From Companilactobacillus farciminis KCTC 3681 = DSM 20184 (GTDB lineage: Bacteria > Bacillota > Bacilli > Lactobacillales > Lactobacillaceae): DNA of 64,000 nucleotides. How positions within the stretch are numbered: position 1 is the stretch's first letter; each line of letters begins with the position of its first letter. The notes under the pieces were generated by a model that did not search any database, was not told where the DNA came from, and worked only from the letters and a program-made list of their open reading frames with translations. Shown in pieces: positions 50,471 to 61,382 of the stretch. The stretch covers positions 682,001-746,000 of the forward strand of contig NZ_CP017702.1 of assembly GCF_002706745.1 (NCBI RefSeq), given 5' to 3'. The position numbers and the translations under genes were made by a program.

Positions 50471-51100
50471 ATGGTTTTCAAAAAGAAGAAGTTTGATTTT
50501 TTTATTGCAATGGAGCATATGTCGAGTGATGCATTAAAATCTAGTGAATTGCTCAATGAAATTATAAATAATTTTGATACTAAGAAATTGTTGGAGCAGA
50601 GCCAAAAGATACATGAAATTGAAGCTGATGGTGATGAGGATGTTAAGGAAATCATGCACGAATTGTATATTTCTTTTATCACGCCAATCGACCGTGAAGA
50701 TATCGTTCAATTAGTTGATAAATTAGACAATATCATTGATGGTATCAATGGTTTGACTTATGAATTTCATTATCTAAATGTGCAGGAATTACGTCCAAAC
50801 ACAGAAGAATTTATGGATTTGATTTGCCAAGCTGTTAAAGCCGTTCAGCAATCAGTCCGTGAGTTTTCACATTATAAAAATTCCAAGACTTTACAAAAAA
50901 ACGTCGACCAAGCTAATCATATTGAATCCTTAGGAGACAATCTTTATACTAAAGAGCTCAGTCAATTATTTAGAGAAGAAGATATTGATCCAATCGACGT
51001 TATTCGTTGGCAAAAAGTTTATGCTGGTTTTGAACGAGTGCTCGATGCTTGTGAAGATTGTGCTGATGTTATTACCGGTTTGGTTATTAAAAATAGTTAG
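50471..51100 (+). CDS. DUF47 / PhoU-like accessory protein of Pit
   Basis: The 209-residue helical protein is a typical DUF47 member: KFDFFIAMEHMSSDALKSSELL, IHEIEADGDEDVKEIMHEL, FITPIDREDIVQLVDKLDNIIDGI and FERVLDACEDCADVITGLVIK. It resembles PhoU, and members are co-transcribed with Pit transporters, which they are thought to regulate. GGGGG precedes the ATG. A strong terminator follows. Confidence 0.88.
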   Translation: MVFKKKKFDFFIAMEHMSSDALKSSELLNEIINNFDTKKLLEQSQKIHEIEADGDEDVKEIMHELYISFITPIDREDIVQLVDKLDNIIDGINGLTYEFHYLNVQELRPNTEEFMDLICQAVKAVQQSVREFSHYKNSKTLQKNVDQANHIESLGDNLYTKELSQLFREEDIDPIDVIRWQKVYAGFERVLDACEDCADVITGLVIKNS

Positions 51101-51106
51101 ATATCA

Positions 51107-51164
51107 AAATCCCATTAAATTGGATGTTTTCTATTGGAAAATATCAATTTAATGGGATTTCTTT
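51107..51164 (+). terminator. Terminator after the pit-DUF47 pair
   Basis: AAATCCCATTAAATTG (51107-51122) pairs perfectly with CAATTTAATGGGATTT (51145-51160), 16 bp. Confidence 0.75.
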
Positions 51165-51306
51165 GTAATCGTTTTCTGGTAATGAAAAGTAGTCTTTACC
51201 GTTTGTGAATCAAATTAATCGTTTTTATATAGTAAAATAATTATACATAAATGATTAAAAAATTATGTATGTGGCGAATAATTATTGTTATTAAGGGGAA
51301 ATAAAA

Positions 51307-54300
51307 ATGAAAAAGAAGAAGCTTTGTGTCATAACATTAGCCTTATTCTTTATATCATTCCTAATCGGTTTCTTAGAAATAAATAACGTATTAGCAGCTG
51401 CACCAACTAAAGAGGAAGTTTATAAAGCTGCCCCTGAAGGAATAGATGTCAAAGAATTTTTAACACTTCCAGAAGAATATTCTCGAAGAGAAGGCGAACC
51501 ATTCAAGAATCAAGCTACAATTATTGAGAAAGGCAATAGTACATACAATAATCCAACTGAAATCATACAAATGTTAGATAGCGGTGGAGATCAAAACCAA
51601 ATAGCCGCATTTTGGGGAACCTATAAAGATCCAAATGACAATTCAAAATATTATAACTATTTTGACCTAACAAAAAGACAAACAATTTCAGCTTGGATTT
51701 ATTTGGGTGATACTTTTTATGATGAAACTGATCCAGAATCAGGTAAAACTTCAGATGGAATCGCTCTTGTTATACAAAATGATAGTCGTGGTGATTTAGC
51801 TATTGCTAGAGGTGCTCAGGAGTACTTCGAAGACCCAGCTTATGGAGAAACTTTGGGGGTATGGGGTAGTGGTCAAGATGGATACGATCCGCCCTCTAAT
51901 AAGACTGTCTTGTCTGGTAGAACATTTGATTTGGATAAAAGTGCTATTCAAAACAGTATAGCTTTGGAGTTCGACACGATCAGAAATGCTAATAAATTTG
52001 TGATGTACACAAATTATATTGATGATTTCTTTGATGGTTTATCGACCTCGGGTTCTAATATGGTTAAAGGACAACATATTGCTTTTGGATATCCTGGAGA
52101 AAGTGATACATATGAAGGATTTATGGAAACCTCTTTTTTAGGTCTAGAATACTTTCACTATGGTTTAAATCATAAAGGGCAGATTCATAACTTATACTTA
52201 TCTGGATATGATTTTGATGAATCGACAGACAATTCTTGGCGCCACATTACAGTGGATTACACTCCGCCAACTGAGGGCTCTAATGCCGCCCATATTTCTT
52301 ATATTTACAATGATAAAAATTACGACGGAACAGCTAAGTCTTATCGCAATTGGGATAAAAGAATAAATCAAGAAATTGATATTAGTAAAATTAAGGGAGA
52401 TAGTGGTAATACCAAGGTAAGGTGGGGCTTTACAGCCGCTACTGGTTCTCCAAATTCAGTTCCTAAAGATTATGCAATTTTATTCCAACAAATGCCTAAC
52501 GTTGCTAATGCCGATGCTTCAACGTCATTATATGATTTGTCGCAGTACGATTCTTCAGGAAAGTTAGGACGTAAAATTAGTGATTTGGAAAAAAAGGAAA
52601 CTACAGAGTCAAAGGATGATCCCAAATTCAACGTTTCTAATAAAGATAAATTAAGATTCGATTATGAGATCATTTATAATTCTGGTTTTACTGGTACAGG
52701 AGAATTAACCACTGTCATTAATTTACCTGAACAAGTTGATTTTAAACTAGGTATTAATGAAGATTTAGCCGACGATACAATCGGTCAAATTATTTACAGT
52801 GATGGCAACAATGACAAAACGACTGATATTTCTGTCAGTGATATTACTACGGATGCTGACGGTAATCAGATCATTAATTTAAAACTAGGCGCTTTGAAAG
52901 TTGAAAATGAAAAGTTGTCAATTCAATTGTACGGTCAAGCAAACGCTGATAAAACGTCAACGACTGTTGCTAATAAGCACATTTCATATAAGGGACAATA
53001 TTATATTGATGATGCAATGAGTCCTTCGTTTATTATCAACGACAGTTTGGAAGCTGAAACTACTGACGAGTTAACCAAAGACGTCGCTTATGAAGATGAT
53101 TTTAATTTGTCAGGAAAGTTAAAGTATACAAATGGTTCGAAGATGGATAGTGATACGAAAGTCTATACTGTTATTAATGGTAAAACACGTTTAGCCAATG
53201 GTAGCTTGATGATTGCTAGTGATGAATTATCAGCTGATTTTGATATTTCTATGATTTCTGCGTCAACTAATAATAGTTGGTTGAAAGTTGGCGAAAATAA
53301 GGTTCAAGTGTATGCAGTTGATAGTATGAATCGCGTTTCTAATTCGATTGAATATACGATTAATGTTGCAGATTTTACCAATTTAATCATAACTTCCGAT
53401 AAATTAGACCATTCACTTTATACGCATCAAAAGTCATCATTAGAAGCTACTTTGAAATATGATAACGATGCAGACTTTTATCCCTCAATAATGGTCTGGC
53501 ATCACATTATTAATGGTGAAGATTTCACTTACATTTATGATAAAAATAAGCCAGTAGCCTCATTAGACTATTCCCGAGAAGTATTAGGAACTGACTTAAA
53601 AGTTGGTAAAAATACGATTGATGTTTATGTAACAGATGGAGTTAGAAAGTCTAATACATTAACTTACACTTATGACGTGTTAGAAAAAGAATTGATTGCA
53701 AAGGCCGACGAATCAACGCAAAATATTACTGTTGATAATAATGATCCAGTAACTTTATTAGGGTCATTTTACTATAGTGATAATTCAAAATTTACTTCTA
53801 CAGATGGGTCAAAAGTTTCGTATGTTATTAAGACTGAATTAGGTGAGCAAGATCCAGTTGCAGTTTATAATACTGAAGGAAAAATCGATCTGAGAATCAA
53901 ACCAATCTTAAATAACGTTACAGTTGGAATTGATTTTAATGATTTTGATAAAATAATAAAAGATAGTAAACACCCTGGGTTAAGAGAAGGAAAAAATGAA
54001 ATTTATGTGACGGTCCAGGATGGTACTTACAAGTCTAATACCTTAGTCTATACGATCAATGTACCTAAGTTGCATTCAGAAATAACTACTGAATCGCCGG
54101 TTATTGTAGCTAGAAGTATCTTTCATGATAACCATCCAAAGTATACTTATTACATATACTGACGGTGAAAATTATTATATTTCTCAAACTGATTTGCGTG
54201 AATTTTATTCTAGCCCCAATATTGATACTCATATAGACTTTAACCAGGGAACAAACGTTGAAAAATTCTTACAAACGGCTGACTTTGAAAGTTTCTTTGA

Positions 54301-54817
54301 CTGGGGTGATTTGAATCTTTCAACTAAGGAAGAGAATGAAATTAGTCTGATTACTTACGATAATTATGGTAGAAAGAGCAACACTATCAATTATTCAGTT
54401 ATTTACCAAAATAAAGATCTGTCACTAGACGTAAACGATTACCGCTTCAATCCAGTTAACTTAGGTGGAAAAAAGTTGATTTCACGTCAAGGAGATTGGG
54501 ATGTAAAGGTAAATAGTTACAATGCCAAATGTCAATTATTTGCTCAACAGACGAGTGACTTTGTTTTAGAAAATAATTTTAATACGGTTATGAACGCTGG
54601 GATGATTTTCAAAGATGAAAATGATGACGTTCGTTCCTTAATAGATGAGAAACAATTGATAGCTTATGACTCAACTGGTGGAAAAGTTGATAAGGTCACT
54701 GATGTTGCTGACGCTTGGGATAGTGATGAAGGTATCTTGTTACAATTAAATGGTTTGAATTTGCCAGGAGAATATTCAAGTGAATTAACTTGGACCTTAG
54801 TTGATAGTGATATGTAA
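51307..54817 (+). pseudogene. Frameshifted lectin-domain / Ig-like repeat / WxL-like surface protein
   Basis: Frame 1 runs 51307-54162 (951 residues) and a second frame, open from before 54125, runs to 54817. Together they make one protein of about 1169 residues if one base is skipped near 54140-54160. It has a signal peptide (to about VLAAAP) and an L-type lectin-like domain at about 45-400 (AFWGTYKDPNDNSKYYNYFDLT, SIALEFDTIRN, GHIAFGYPG-like HIAFGYPGESD). A long linker and about four repeats follow, each ending like SNTLTYTYDV or SNTINYSVIY. The C-terminus LPGEYSSELTWTLVDSD resembles WxL domains. The break falls within a repeat, and the merged text YYI-YTDGENYY reads smoothly. Mutation, sequencing error or phase variation are all possible. 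Confidence 0.72.
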
Positions 54818-54820
54818 AAA

Positions 54821-54857
54821 AAGACCTCGTTAGATTAATTTCTAGCGAGGTCTTTTG
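54821..54857. terminator. Bidirectional terminator
   Basis: AAGACCTCGTTAG (54821-54833) pairs with CTAGCGAGGTCTT (54842-54854) with one G-T pair; A and T runs lie on the two sides. Confidence 0.8.
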
Positions 54858-54860
54858 ATC

Positions 54861-55886
54861 CTAAATATTTAAATATTTACTTTCAATATAGTAGCCATCT
54901 TTTAATTCAGCCCAAACGCTGTAGTTGTCGAGTTGGACCAATTGTTTAACAAAAACATTTTGACCACCTTGATAGCGTTGATTGTCCATGTCACCGTAAG
55001 GAGTCTTCCAAGCAGTGATGTATTGGTCACGATAATACATGATTTTGACAGCCTTATTGATTGGCATGTTGTCGATAACCGAGTAAGTGTAACTGATATT
55101 TTCGGCCGATTGAGCAAGTGGACTGTTCAACATTTCTTGACGAGGTGATGTTTGTTTGATGATTTTAGTAGCGATACTTTCAGTACTAGGAACCCAAGTA
55201 TTGCCACCCAAGTTGTACCAAACTGTTCCGTTGTATGTTTCTTGAACAGCTCGATAGACTTTCCAAGAAGTTCCGTAAGGCAAAGTTTTTTCTAGAGGAA
55301 CTTTATTGAGTGGTTGATCAAAGACTTTTACGTTAGCGGAAGTTTCGACGAATAGGTCTTTATTAGTTCGATATTTTTTAATAGGAAGAACATTGTAAAT
55401 ATATTCTTGTTCCTGAACTTTAGATGTGAATTGACCGTTAGCTTTTTTAGGAGAGTGGACTAAGAAATGGTCAGCTTCTTCTAAAGGTTGCGTATCGAAT
55501 TCGCGATTTAAGTCACCAACCAAGTATTGCGGATCAGAAATCAATTTACCTTCAGTATTGCGATGGTAAACAATTACCGGAGCCGAAAGCTGACTGGCAT
55601 AAACTAGATAGATTCCGTCAGAATTGGGGATGAATGTTTGTTGGAAGTTAGTTACTGAGGACAAAACATATCCGGGTATTTCTTGCCAAGGAATATCTAA
55701 TTTATCTAAATAATGGCCTTTGATAGTGACCGGTTTAGCGATATCTTTACCCAAAGAATTGACATAGTGGACCTTGATCTCAACATCATCGCGGGTTAAT
55801 TTTTTGATTTTAGGTGATAATACATCATTTTCCATAGTCTTTTCCCCGTTATGGGAAAAATGGTGCTGACGAGTTTTCTTTCCCAT
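54861..55886 (-). CDS. MucBP- and SLAP-like repeat protein without a signal peptide
   Basis: The 341-residue protein has two MucBP-like segments at about 32-170 (VEIKVHYVNSLGKDIAKPVTIKGHY and APVIVYHRNTEGKLISDPQYL). A SLAP/SH3-like unit follows at about 180-235 (EKTLPYGTSWKVYRAVQETYNGTVWYNLGGNTWV) and another at about 265-341 ending YYIESKYLNI. AGAAGGGAA lies 7 bp before the ATG. The N-terminus (MGKKTRQHHFSHNGEK) is charged with no hydrophobic segment, although all recognisable domains are normally extracellular. It may have lost its signal, be cytoplasmic, or leave by another route. It converges on the frameshifted gene. Confidence 0.7.
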   Translation of the reverse strand: MGKKTRQHHFSHNGEKTMENDVLSPKIKKLTRDDVEIKVHYVNSLGKDIAKPVTIKGHYLDKLDIPWQEIPGYVLSSVTNFQQTFIPNSDGIYLVYASQLSAPVIVYHRNTEGKLISDPQYLVGDLNREFDTQPLEEADHFLVHSPKKANGQFTSKVQEQEYIYNVLPIKKYRTNKDLFVETSANVKVFDQPLNKVPLEKTLPYGTSWKVYRAVQETYNGTVWYNLGGNTWVPSTESIATKIIKQTSPRQEMLNSPLAQSAENISYTYSVIDNMPINKAVKIMYYRDQYITAWKTPYGDMDNQRYQGGQNVFVKQLVQLDNYSVWAELKDGYYIESKYLNI

Positions 55887-56177
55887 AATAATTCCCTTCT
55901 AACATTAAATTATTGTCATTCTAACATGAAAAAATCAGTAGGATTCCTTTTATATAGGTATCTTAAAGATATTTAAAGGAAAAATAATAAACAGTAAAGA
56001 CTTTTTTAACAATTTTGCCACAAGTGAGTATTATGGAATAAATTTTTTTCTAAAAGTCAAATGAATCGTCTTAAAACATATATCACTTTTATAAAAATAA
56101 TATTGTGTAATGTGAATTAATATACTATTTGTATCGTGATATAATTTCTTCGCTAATATGAAGAAAGGGGTTTCATC

Positions 56178-58148
56178 ATGAAGAAATTAAACGTTAAATG
56201 GGCTTTCCTAATTGCCATGTTAACATTTATGGCTGCATGCCTTTTCTCTGACAAGATTCAGCGAGAAGTATCGGCCAATGAAGAGATTCCCGTAGAAGAT
56301 ATCACACCTTATAAAACACCAACTGGAGATGTTAGAAAATTTTTAGGTATTTGGATGACATCTGGTTATAATCTCCAGCCACAACCAAATAACTATACCG
56401 TAGTTGATAGTTCGACAACTCTGAGAACTGACCAAGGGAGATCCTTTTGGACAGCACTTTTTACTATAACATCATGGGCACACTATCAATGGTATGAAAC
56501 AACTGATGGAACAAAATGGACTGAAGTCTCTAAAAAGAATGGTGGAACAAAGAAGAATTTAACAGTTACTCCTAAAGAAATAGGTACGAAATATTATCAA
56601 CAGGAAGTACAGTGGTACATGGCAATTCCAACGATTCTTGCACCAACCGTCTATTCAAAAGTTGCGGCTGTTCATGCCTTAGATAAACACGTTTCTGCAA
56701 CTGACGTTGAGGTTTCAGTCGATGATGATTATATTTATAACTATGATTCCGAAATTACTACAACTTCAACTTATGCTCACGCTAAAGTTACGCCTACTAA
56801 TTTTACTGGCGATATCAAGTGGAGCATCGATAATACTGATTTAGCAACGATTGATGAAGATTCCGGATTGATCACGGCTAATACGAGAACTAAATCGGGA
56901 GTTGTTACGGTAACGGCAACAGCTATCAACAATGACGGTACTAAGGTTTCTGGCAGTGCTGAAGTTACCGTTGGTGGTGGTTTGGAAGATCAAACTGTCA
57001 AAGCCGGAGAAACCGCTAAATTTGAATTGATGGGTAATATTGGCGAGTTTGATGAACAGGAAGATATGAATTATTCGATTCGTTGGTTCAAAGAAGATCC
57101 AATTACGCATGAACAATCAGAAATCGAAGTTGGTAATAATGCAACTTCACATACAACTCCTAAGACGACTTTAAATGATGATGGTACGTTATTCTTTGCT
57201 TATATCACGGTTAAAGCTAATGGTAAAACTTATGAGTATACGACTAATGAAGCAACTTTGCACGTTTTACCCGATGGAGGTCCGGATATTTCTCTAGAAG
57301 ATACTTTGGAAAATAAGACCTTTGACAATAGCAGTGATAATTCGACCAATCTCTATGACGTTAATAGCGATGATAATGTAGTCTTTAAAACCACTATTAC
57401 TAACAATAGTAGTAGCGGACAACTAAAAGATGCAACGTACAATTTGCCATTACGTGCTGGAACAACGATTAATAAGGTTACTTTGGATGATCAAGAATTA
57501 AGTGATACGGATTATGAAGTCAAAAAAGATTCGGATTCCAATGAATTGACTCTAATTGTAAAGAATATCAATCTAGGTATTCAGAAGTCAGCCGATTTGG
57601 TAGTTGATACCACGGTAGGGACAGTCAATAAGCGTGAAAGTTATCGTTCAATTGCTTATTTGACGGGAACAGATGATTCCGGAAGCAGTGTCCAAAAAAT
57701 CGGTACGCCACGTTCTTTGAATTTAACGACTAATAAATTGGAGTATACGATCAAAGATATTGACTATGGTTCAATCAAACCAATTGGCAACGATCAAGTG
57801 ATTTTCCGCCAAAACAATGAGAGCAATTGGCCAGATAATGTTATGGACGTCGACGATATGAGAAGAGATAAAACACCAATCACCTTGTCAGTTTCTCAAG
57901 ACAGTGATTTTGTTAGTGAAGATAGCAAGAATACCTTGGCTGGACATTTGAAATTTTTTGATGACGATTATGAACAGGACTTATTAACTGGTTCAGCCAT
58001 CATTTCTCAAACAAAATCGGGTCAAGAAATGACTTCTTTAAGCTGGCAAGCAGATAAAGGAATCCTTTTAGAATTGGACAATAAGCAATTAAATGCCTCA
58101 GGTAATTACGAAACGAAATTAAACTGGGTCTTTACCGACAGTATTTAA
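56178..58148 (+). CDS. Secreted WxL-like protein with a BIG2-type domain
   Basis: The 656-residue protein has a signal peptide (WAFLIAMLTFMAACLFSDK, cleavage near VSANE). An N-terminal region includes an Ig-like part with WYETTDGTKWTEVSK. A BIG2-like domain lies at about 175-265 (VTPTNFTGDIKWSIDNTDLATID, SGLITANT). A second Ig-like unit (GLEDQTVKAGETAKFEL) and a DUF11-like segment (VFKTTITNNSSSGQLKDATY) follow. The C-terminal ~150 residues end NASGNYETKLNWVFTDS and resemble WxL wall-binding domains. The canonical Trp-x-Leu pair is not clear. It probably associates non-covalently with the wall; partner and ligand are unknown. Confidence 0.7.
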   Translation: MKKLNVKWAFLIAMLTFMAACLFSDKIQREVSANEEIPVEDITPYKTPTGDVRKFLGIWMTSGYNLQPQPNNYTVVDSSTTLRTDQGRSFWTALFTITSWAHYQWYETTDGTKWTEVSKKNGGTKKNLTVTPKEIGTKYYQQEVQWYMAIPTILAPTVYSKVAAVHALDKHVSATDVEVSVDDDYIYNYDSEITTTSTYAHAKVTPTNFTGDIKWSIDNTDLATIDEDSGLITANTRTKSGVVTVTATAINNDGTKVSGSAEVTVGGGLEDQTVKAGETAKFELMGNIGEFDEQEDMNYSIRWFKEDPITHEQSEIEVGNNATSHTTPKTTLNDDGTLFFAYITVKANGKTYEYTTNEATLHVLPDGGPDISLEDTLENKTFDNSSDNSTNLYDVNSDDNVVFKTTITNNSSSGQLKDATYNLPLRAGTTINKVTLDDQELSDTDYEVKKDSDSNELTLIVKNINLGIQKSADLVVDTTVGTVNKRESYRSIAYLTGTDDSGSSVQKIGTPRSLNLTTNKLEYTIKDIDYGSIKPIGNDQVIFRQNNESNWPDNVMDVDDMRRDKTPITLSVSQDSDFVSEDSKNTLAGHLKFFDDDYEQDLLTGSAIISQTKSGQEMTSLSWQADKGILLELDNKQLNASGNYETKLNWVFTDSI

Positions 58149-58183
58149 AAAACGAAGTGGATAAATGTCCGCTTCGTTTTTTT
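58149..58183 (+). terminator. Terminator after the WxL-like gene
   Basis: AACGAAGTGGA pairs with TCCGCTTCGTT with one G-T pair, followed by Ts. Confidence 0.8.
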
Positions 58184-58245
58184 GGTAAAAATCACAATGT
58201 TCCAATATAATTAAGATAATGTAAAAATAGAGGTGGGTGATATTA

Positions 58246-58800
58246 ATGAAAAAGTATTTTTTGGGAATCGTTTTATTGTTGATGACAGGAGTGATTGTTG
58301 GTTGTTCTAACGGATCTAATAGTTCTGACAATAACTCAGCAGCTAATAGTGAGTTAGTCGAAAAAACTAAGGTCAGCGTCAATGAGGCCATCAAAGTCTA
58401 TCAAAAGAACTTTCCTAAAGCTGATATTGTTTCGATTGAATTGGAAAAGCATTTGGGCAAGCCAGTTTATACGATTGAGGGTGCTGACAAAACGACCGAA
58501 TATCAGCTCAACATTAATGCCATCAATAAGAAGATTAAGCAAAAGTCAGAAGAACCTTTGGATGAAGAAGACCGTTCTGAAGCTAAGACAGAAAAGTTAA
58601 ATCTGAAAAAGATAATCAGTTTAAAAAAGGCTGCTCAAATTGCTCAAAAAGCTGCTAAAGGTGGAAAAGCTACGGAATTTAAATTAGAGCAAGACTTAGG
58701 CGTGACTTTTTGGGAAGTTAAAGTAGTTAATGGCAGTTCTGAAACTGAAGTGCAAATTCATGCTCAAAAGGGTAAAGTTCTTAAAACTGAAAAAGATTAA
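58246..58800 (+). CDS. PepSY-domain lipoprotein
   Basis: The 184-residue lipoprotein has a lipobox IVGC with C20 and a Ser/Asn linker. Two PepSY units follow: residues about 45-100 (VNEAIKVYQKNFPKADIVSIEL, GKPVYTIEGADKTTEYQLNI) and about 120-184 (LKKAAQIAQKAAKGGKATEF, GVTFWEVKVVNGSSETEVQI). PepSY proteins may inhibit proteases or modulate envelope enzymes; no function is proven for this copy. ATG 58246 follows GAGGTGGG. It lies alone between two terminators. Confidence 0.85.
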   Translation: MKKYFLGIVLLLMTGVIVGCSNGSNSSDNNSAANSELVEKTKVSVNEAIKVYQKNFPKADIVSIELEKHLGKPVYTIEGADKTTEYQLNINAINKKIKQKSEEPLDEEDRSEAKTEKLNLKKIISLKKAAQIAQKAAKGGKATEFKLEQDLGVTFWEVKVVNGSSETEVQIHAQKGKVLKTEKD

Positions 58801-58809
58801 TTATGATAC

Positions 58810-58842
58810 AAAAAAACACGAAGCAAATGGCTTCGTGTTTTT
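58810..58842. terminator. Bidirectional terminator
   Basis: AAAAACACGAAGC pairs perfectly with GCTTCGTGTTTTT around AAATG. It serves the PepSY gene and clpE. Confidence 0.85.
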
Positions 58843-58857
58843 GTTTAGCACCACTAA

Positions 58858-61056
58858 TTATTCTTCAGTATCAGGTGCACTATACTTAGAAATTTTAATT
58901 TCATCTTTGTCGACGTGAGCTTCTAGTTGTTTATCCTTTGGATGATCTAAGAAGTAGTCGGCAACTTTATCTTCAATTTGTTCTTCAATCACACGACGAA
59001 GTGGACGAGCACCCATCTTAGGGTTGTAGCCCAAATCAACTAATTTATCTTTAGCATCTTTAGTTACATGAATGCTTAGACCTTGATCAGCAATCATCTT
59101 GTTGGTGTCATCTAGCATTAAGTCGACGATCTTCAAGAGGTTGTCCTTAGTCAAGGAGTTGAATTCAACGATACCATCGAATCTGTTTAAGAATTCTGGT
59201 TTGAAGTATTCAGATAAGCGATTCATGATTGAATTTGTTTGACCATTTGCTTCAGCACTGAATCCGACATTAGCTTCTTGCACACCTTGTCCGGCATTTG
59301 AAGTCATGATGATGATAGTGTCTTTGAAACTGACAGTTCTACCTTGAGAGTCTGTCAAACGACCGTCATCGAGGATCTGCAAGAACATGTGCATAACATC
59401 AGGATGAGCCTTTTCAATTTCATCTAGTAGAACTAGACTGTATGGATTACGACGAACTTTTTCAGTCAATTGACCGGCTTCTTCGTAACCGACATACCCT
59501 GGAGGCGAACCGATCAACTTAGAAATTGAATGCTTTTCCATGTACTCAGACATGTCGAAACGAATCATTGAATCCTCAGAACCGAATAGTTCACGAGCAA
59601 GTTGTTTAGCAAGTTCAGTTTTACCAACACCAGTAGGTCCAACGAATAGGAAGGAACCGATTGGACGACCGGACTTGTTAAAACCAACTCTGTTACGACG
59701 AATTGCACGTGCTACATCACCGACGGCCTTATCTTGACCAATCAAGTGCTTCTTCAAATCTGGTTCCAAGTTCTTTAATTGAGCTTGTTCGTTAGATTGT
59801 AATTCACCGACAGGGATGTTGGTCTTTTCTTCGATAATTTTTTCGATTTCTTTATCGGTAACGATATTTTGACCAGCGGGTTCATCTTTGTTGCTGTTCT
59901 TCATATCTTGGAATTTTGTAACTTGATCACGATAATAAGCGGCTTTTTCGTAATCTTCATTACGTAGGGCAGCTTGCTTTTGGACTTCAGCATCAGAGAT
60001 CTTGTTGTCTAAGTCAGCTACGTCAACGTGATTGATTTGTAGATTCTTCTTTGAACCAGCTTCATCGATCAAATCAATGGCTTTATCAGGCAAGAATCTA
60101 TCTTGAATGTAACGAGCTGATAGTTCAGCAGCAGCCTTGATAGCCTCATTAGAGTATTTAACGTGATGATAATCTTCATATTTAGGTTGAAGACCCTTGA
60201 GAATTTGAACAGTTTCATCGACTGTTGGCTCGTTGACTTGAACGGGTTGAAGACGACGTTCTAGGGCAGAGTCTTTTTCAATGGTCCGATATTCATTTAA
60301 AGTGGTTGCACCGACTAGTTGAATGTCGCCACGAGCTAGGGCAGGTTTCAAAACGTTCCCAGCATCCATGCCACCTTCAGCGTTACCAGCACCAACGATT
60401 TCGTGAATTTCATCAATGAAGAGGATGATATTCTTATTCTTTTGGAGTTCGTTGATAAGTTGTTGCATTCTTTGTTCAAATTGACCACGGACACCAGTAC
60501 CTTGAACTAGGGAAACAACGTCTAAACGTACAACATGTTTGTTTTGTAGTTTTTCTGGTACATCGCCATCAACAATCTTTTGAGCAAGACCTTCAACAAC
60601 AGCAGTTTTACCAACACCTGCTTCACCAATTAAAACAGGGTTGTTCTTAGTTCTTCTATTTAATATTTCAATTACTCGATTAATTTCCTTGTCACGACCA
60701 ATGACCGGATCAATCTGTCCTTTTTTAGCAAGGTCAGTAAGATCGACACCGTATTGATCTAAGACTCCGTTACCTCTAGGTCTGCGACCATTTCCATTGC
60801 CGCCACCAGTTTGGGTTTGGGGACCTTGTTGCTCGAAAGCATTAGGTTGTTGTGCGCCGTTTAAGGCGTTGAACAAGTCTTCAAAACTAGAAAATCCACC
60901 GTTCGGATTTTGTGCCATATTATTCATACCTTCGTTAGCTTGATTTCTTAATTTTTGATAACAGTTTTGGCAGAGATTGATTTCTGTCCTTTGACCGTTA
61001 ACACTTGTATAAAGATGAATTGTTGCTTCATTCTTATGACAATTCTGACATAACAT
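58858..61056 (-). CDS. clpE: ClpE ATPase (stress chaperone, ClpP partner)
   Basis: ClpE is an HSP100 ATPase that unfolds or disaggregates proteins, often for ClpP. From ATG 61056 it has 732 residues. The N-terminal zinc finger uses C3, C6, C29 and C32 ([21 protein letters not shown]). A Gly/Asn-rich linker, AAA1 ([21 protein letters not shown]), a UVR-type coiled coil ([17 protein letters not shown]) and AAA2 ([24 protein letters not shown]) follow in order. AAAGGTGGGG precedes this ATG; a GTG two codons earlier is too close. A CIRCE operator overlaps its promoter. Confidence 0.93.
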   Translation of the reverse strand: MLCQNCHKNEATIHLYTSVNGQRTEINLCQNCYQKLRNQANEGMNNMAQNPNGGFSSFEDLFNALNGAQQPNAFEQQGPQTQTGGGNGNGRRPRGNGVLDQYGVDLTDLAKKGQIDPVIGRDKEINRVIEILNRRTKNNPVLIGEAGVGKTAVVEGLAQKIVDGDVPEKLQNKHVVRLDVVSLVQGTGVRGQFEQRMQQLINELQKNKNIILFIDEIHEIVGAGNAEGGMDAGNVLKPALARGDIQLVGATTLNEYRTIEKDSALERRLQPVQVNEPTVDETVQILKGLQPKYEDYHHVKYSNEAIKAAAELSARYIQDRFLPDKAIDLIDEAGSKKNLQINHVDVADLDNKISDAEVQKQAALRNEDYEKAAYYRDQVTKFQDMKNSNKDEPAGQNIVTDKEIEKIIEEKTNIPVGELQSNEQAQLKNLEPDLKKHLIGQDKAVGDVARAIRRNRVGFNKSGRPIGSFLFVGPTGVGKTELAKQLARELFGSEDSMIRFDMSEYMEKHSISKLIGSPPGYVGYEEAGQLTEKVRRNPYSLVLLDEIEKAHPDVMHMFLQILDDGRLTDSQGRTVSFKDTIIIMTSNAGQGVQEANVGFSAEANGQTNSIMNRLSEYFKPEFLNRFDGIVEFNSLTKDNLLKIVDLMLDDTNKMIADQGLSIHVTKDAKDKLVDLGYNPKMGARPLRRVIEEQIEDKVADYFLDHPKDKQLEAHVDKDEIKISKYSAPDTEE

Positions 61057-61094
61057 ACGCACCCCACCTTTCCTCTATCACAGGATACAACGGT

Positions 61095-61123
61095 AGTATA
61101 TAATTAGCACTCGACGAATGCAA
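61095..61123 (-). promoter_or_regulatory. clpE promoter
   Basis: On the minus strand TTGCAT (61123-61118) and TATACT (61100-61095) are 17 bp apart. The -35 box lies within the CIRCE operator. Confidence 0.65.
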
Positions 61124-61130
61124 GTGCTAA
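61104..61130. promoter_or_regulatory. CIRCE operator (HrcA) controlling clpE
   Basis: TTAGCACTC (61104-61112), a 9-nt spacer and AAGTGCTAA (61122-61130) match the CIRCE consensus with one mismatch. No CtsR heptad repeat was seen nearby. Confidence 0.85.
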
Positions 61131-61208
61131 GTCTTGAGATTGAAAAATTTTATTATATTAATAGTAGATAAAAATATTTTTTCAAATTTCTTTGAAAAAG
61201 TTTGATAA

Positions 61209-61247
61209 TATAAACGCTTTCAGGCAGTAGCGTTGTAAGCGTTAAAC
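61209..61247. promoter_or_regulatory. Two cre-like boxes upstream of ptsHI
   Basis: TATAAACGCTTTCA (61209-61222; TGAAAGCGTTTATA on the other strand) and TGTAAGCGTTAAAC (61234-61247) each differ from the cre consensus near one end. They are about 135-175 bp before ptsH. Confidence 0.45.
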
Positions 61248-61382
61248 GTCTTATCGCAGTTGACTTATATTAACTTTTTTTGAGCATGCCCCTTGTGAAA
61301 AATGAAAGATAATGGTAAATTAATTAGTGAATATTTGTAGTATTACTACAGAATTTTATAACTATATGGTGAGGTATTTATT

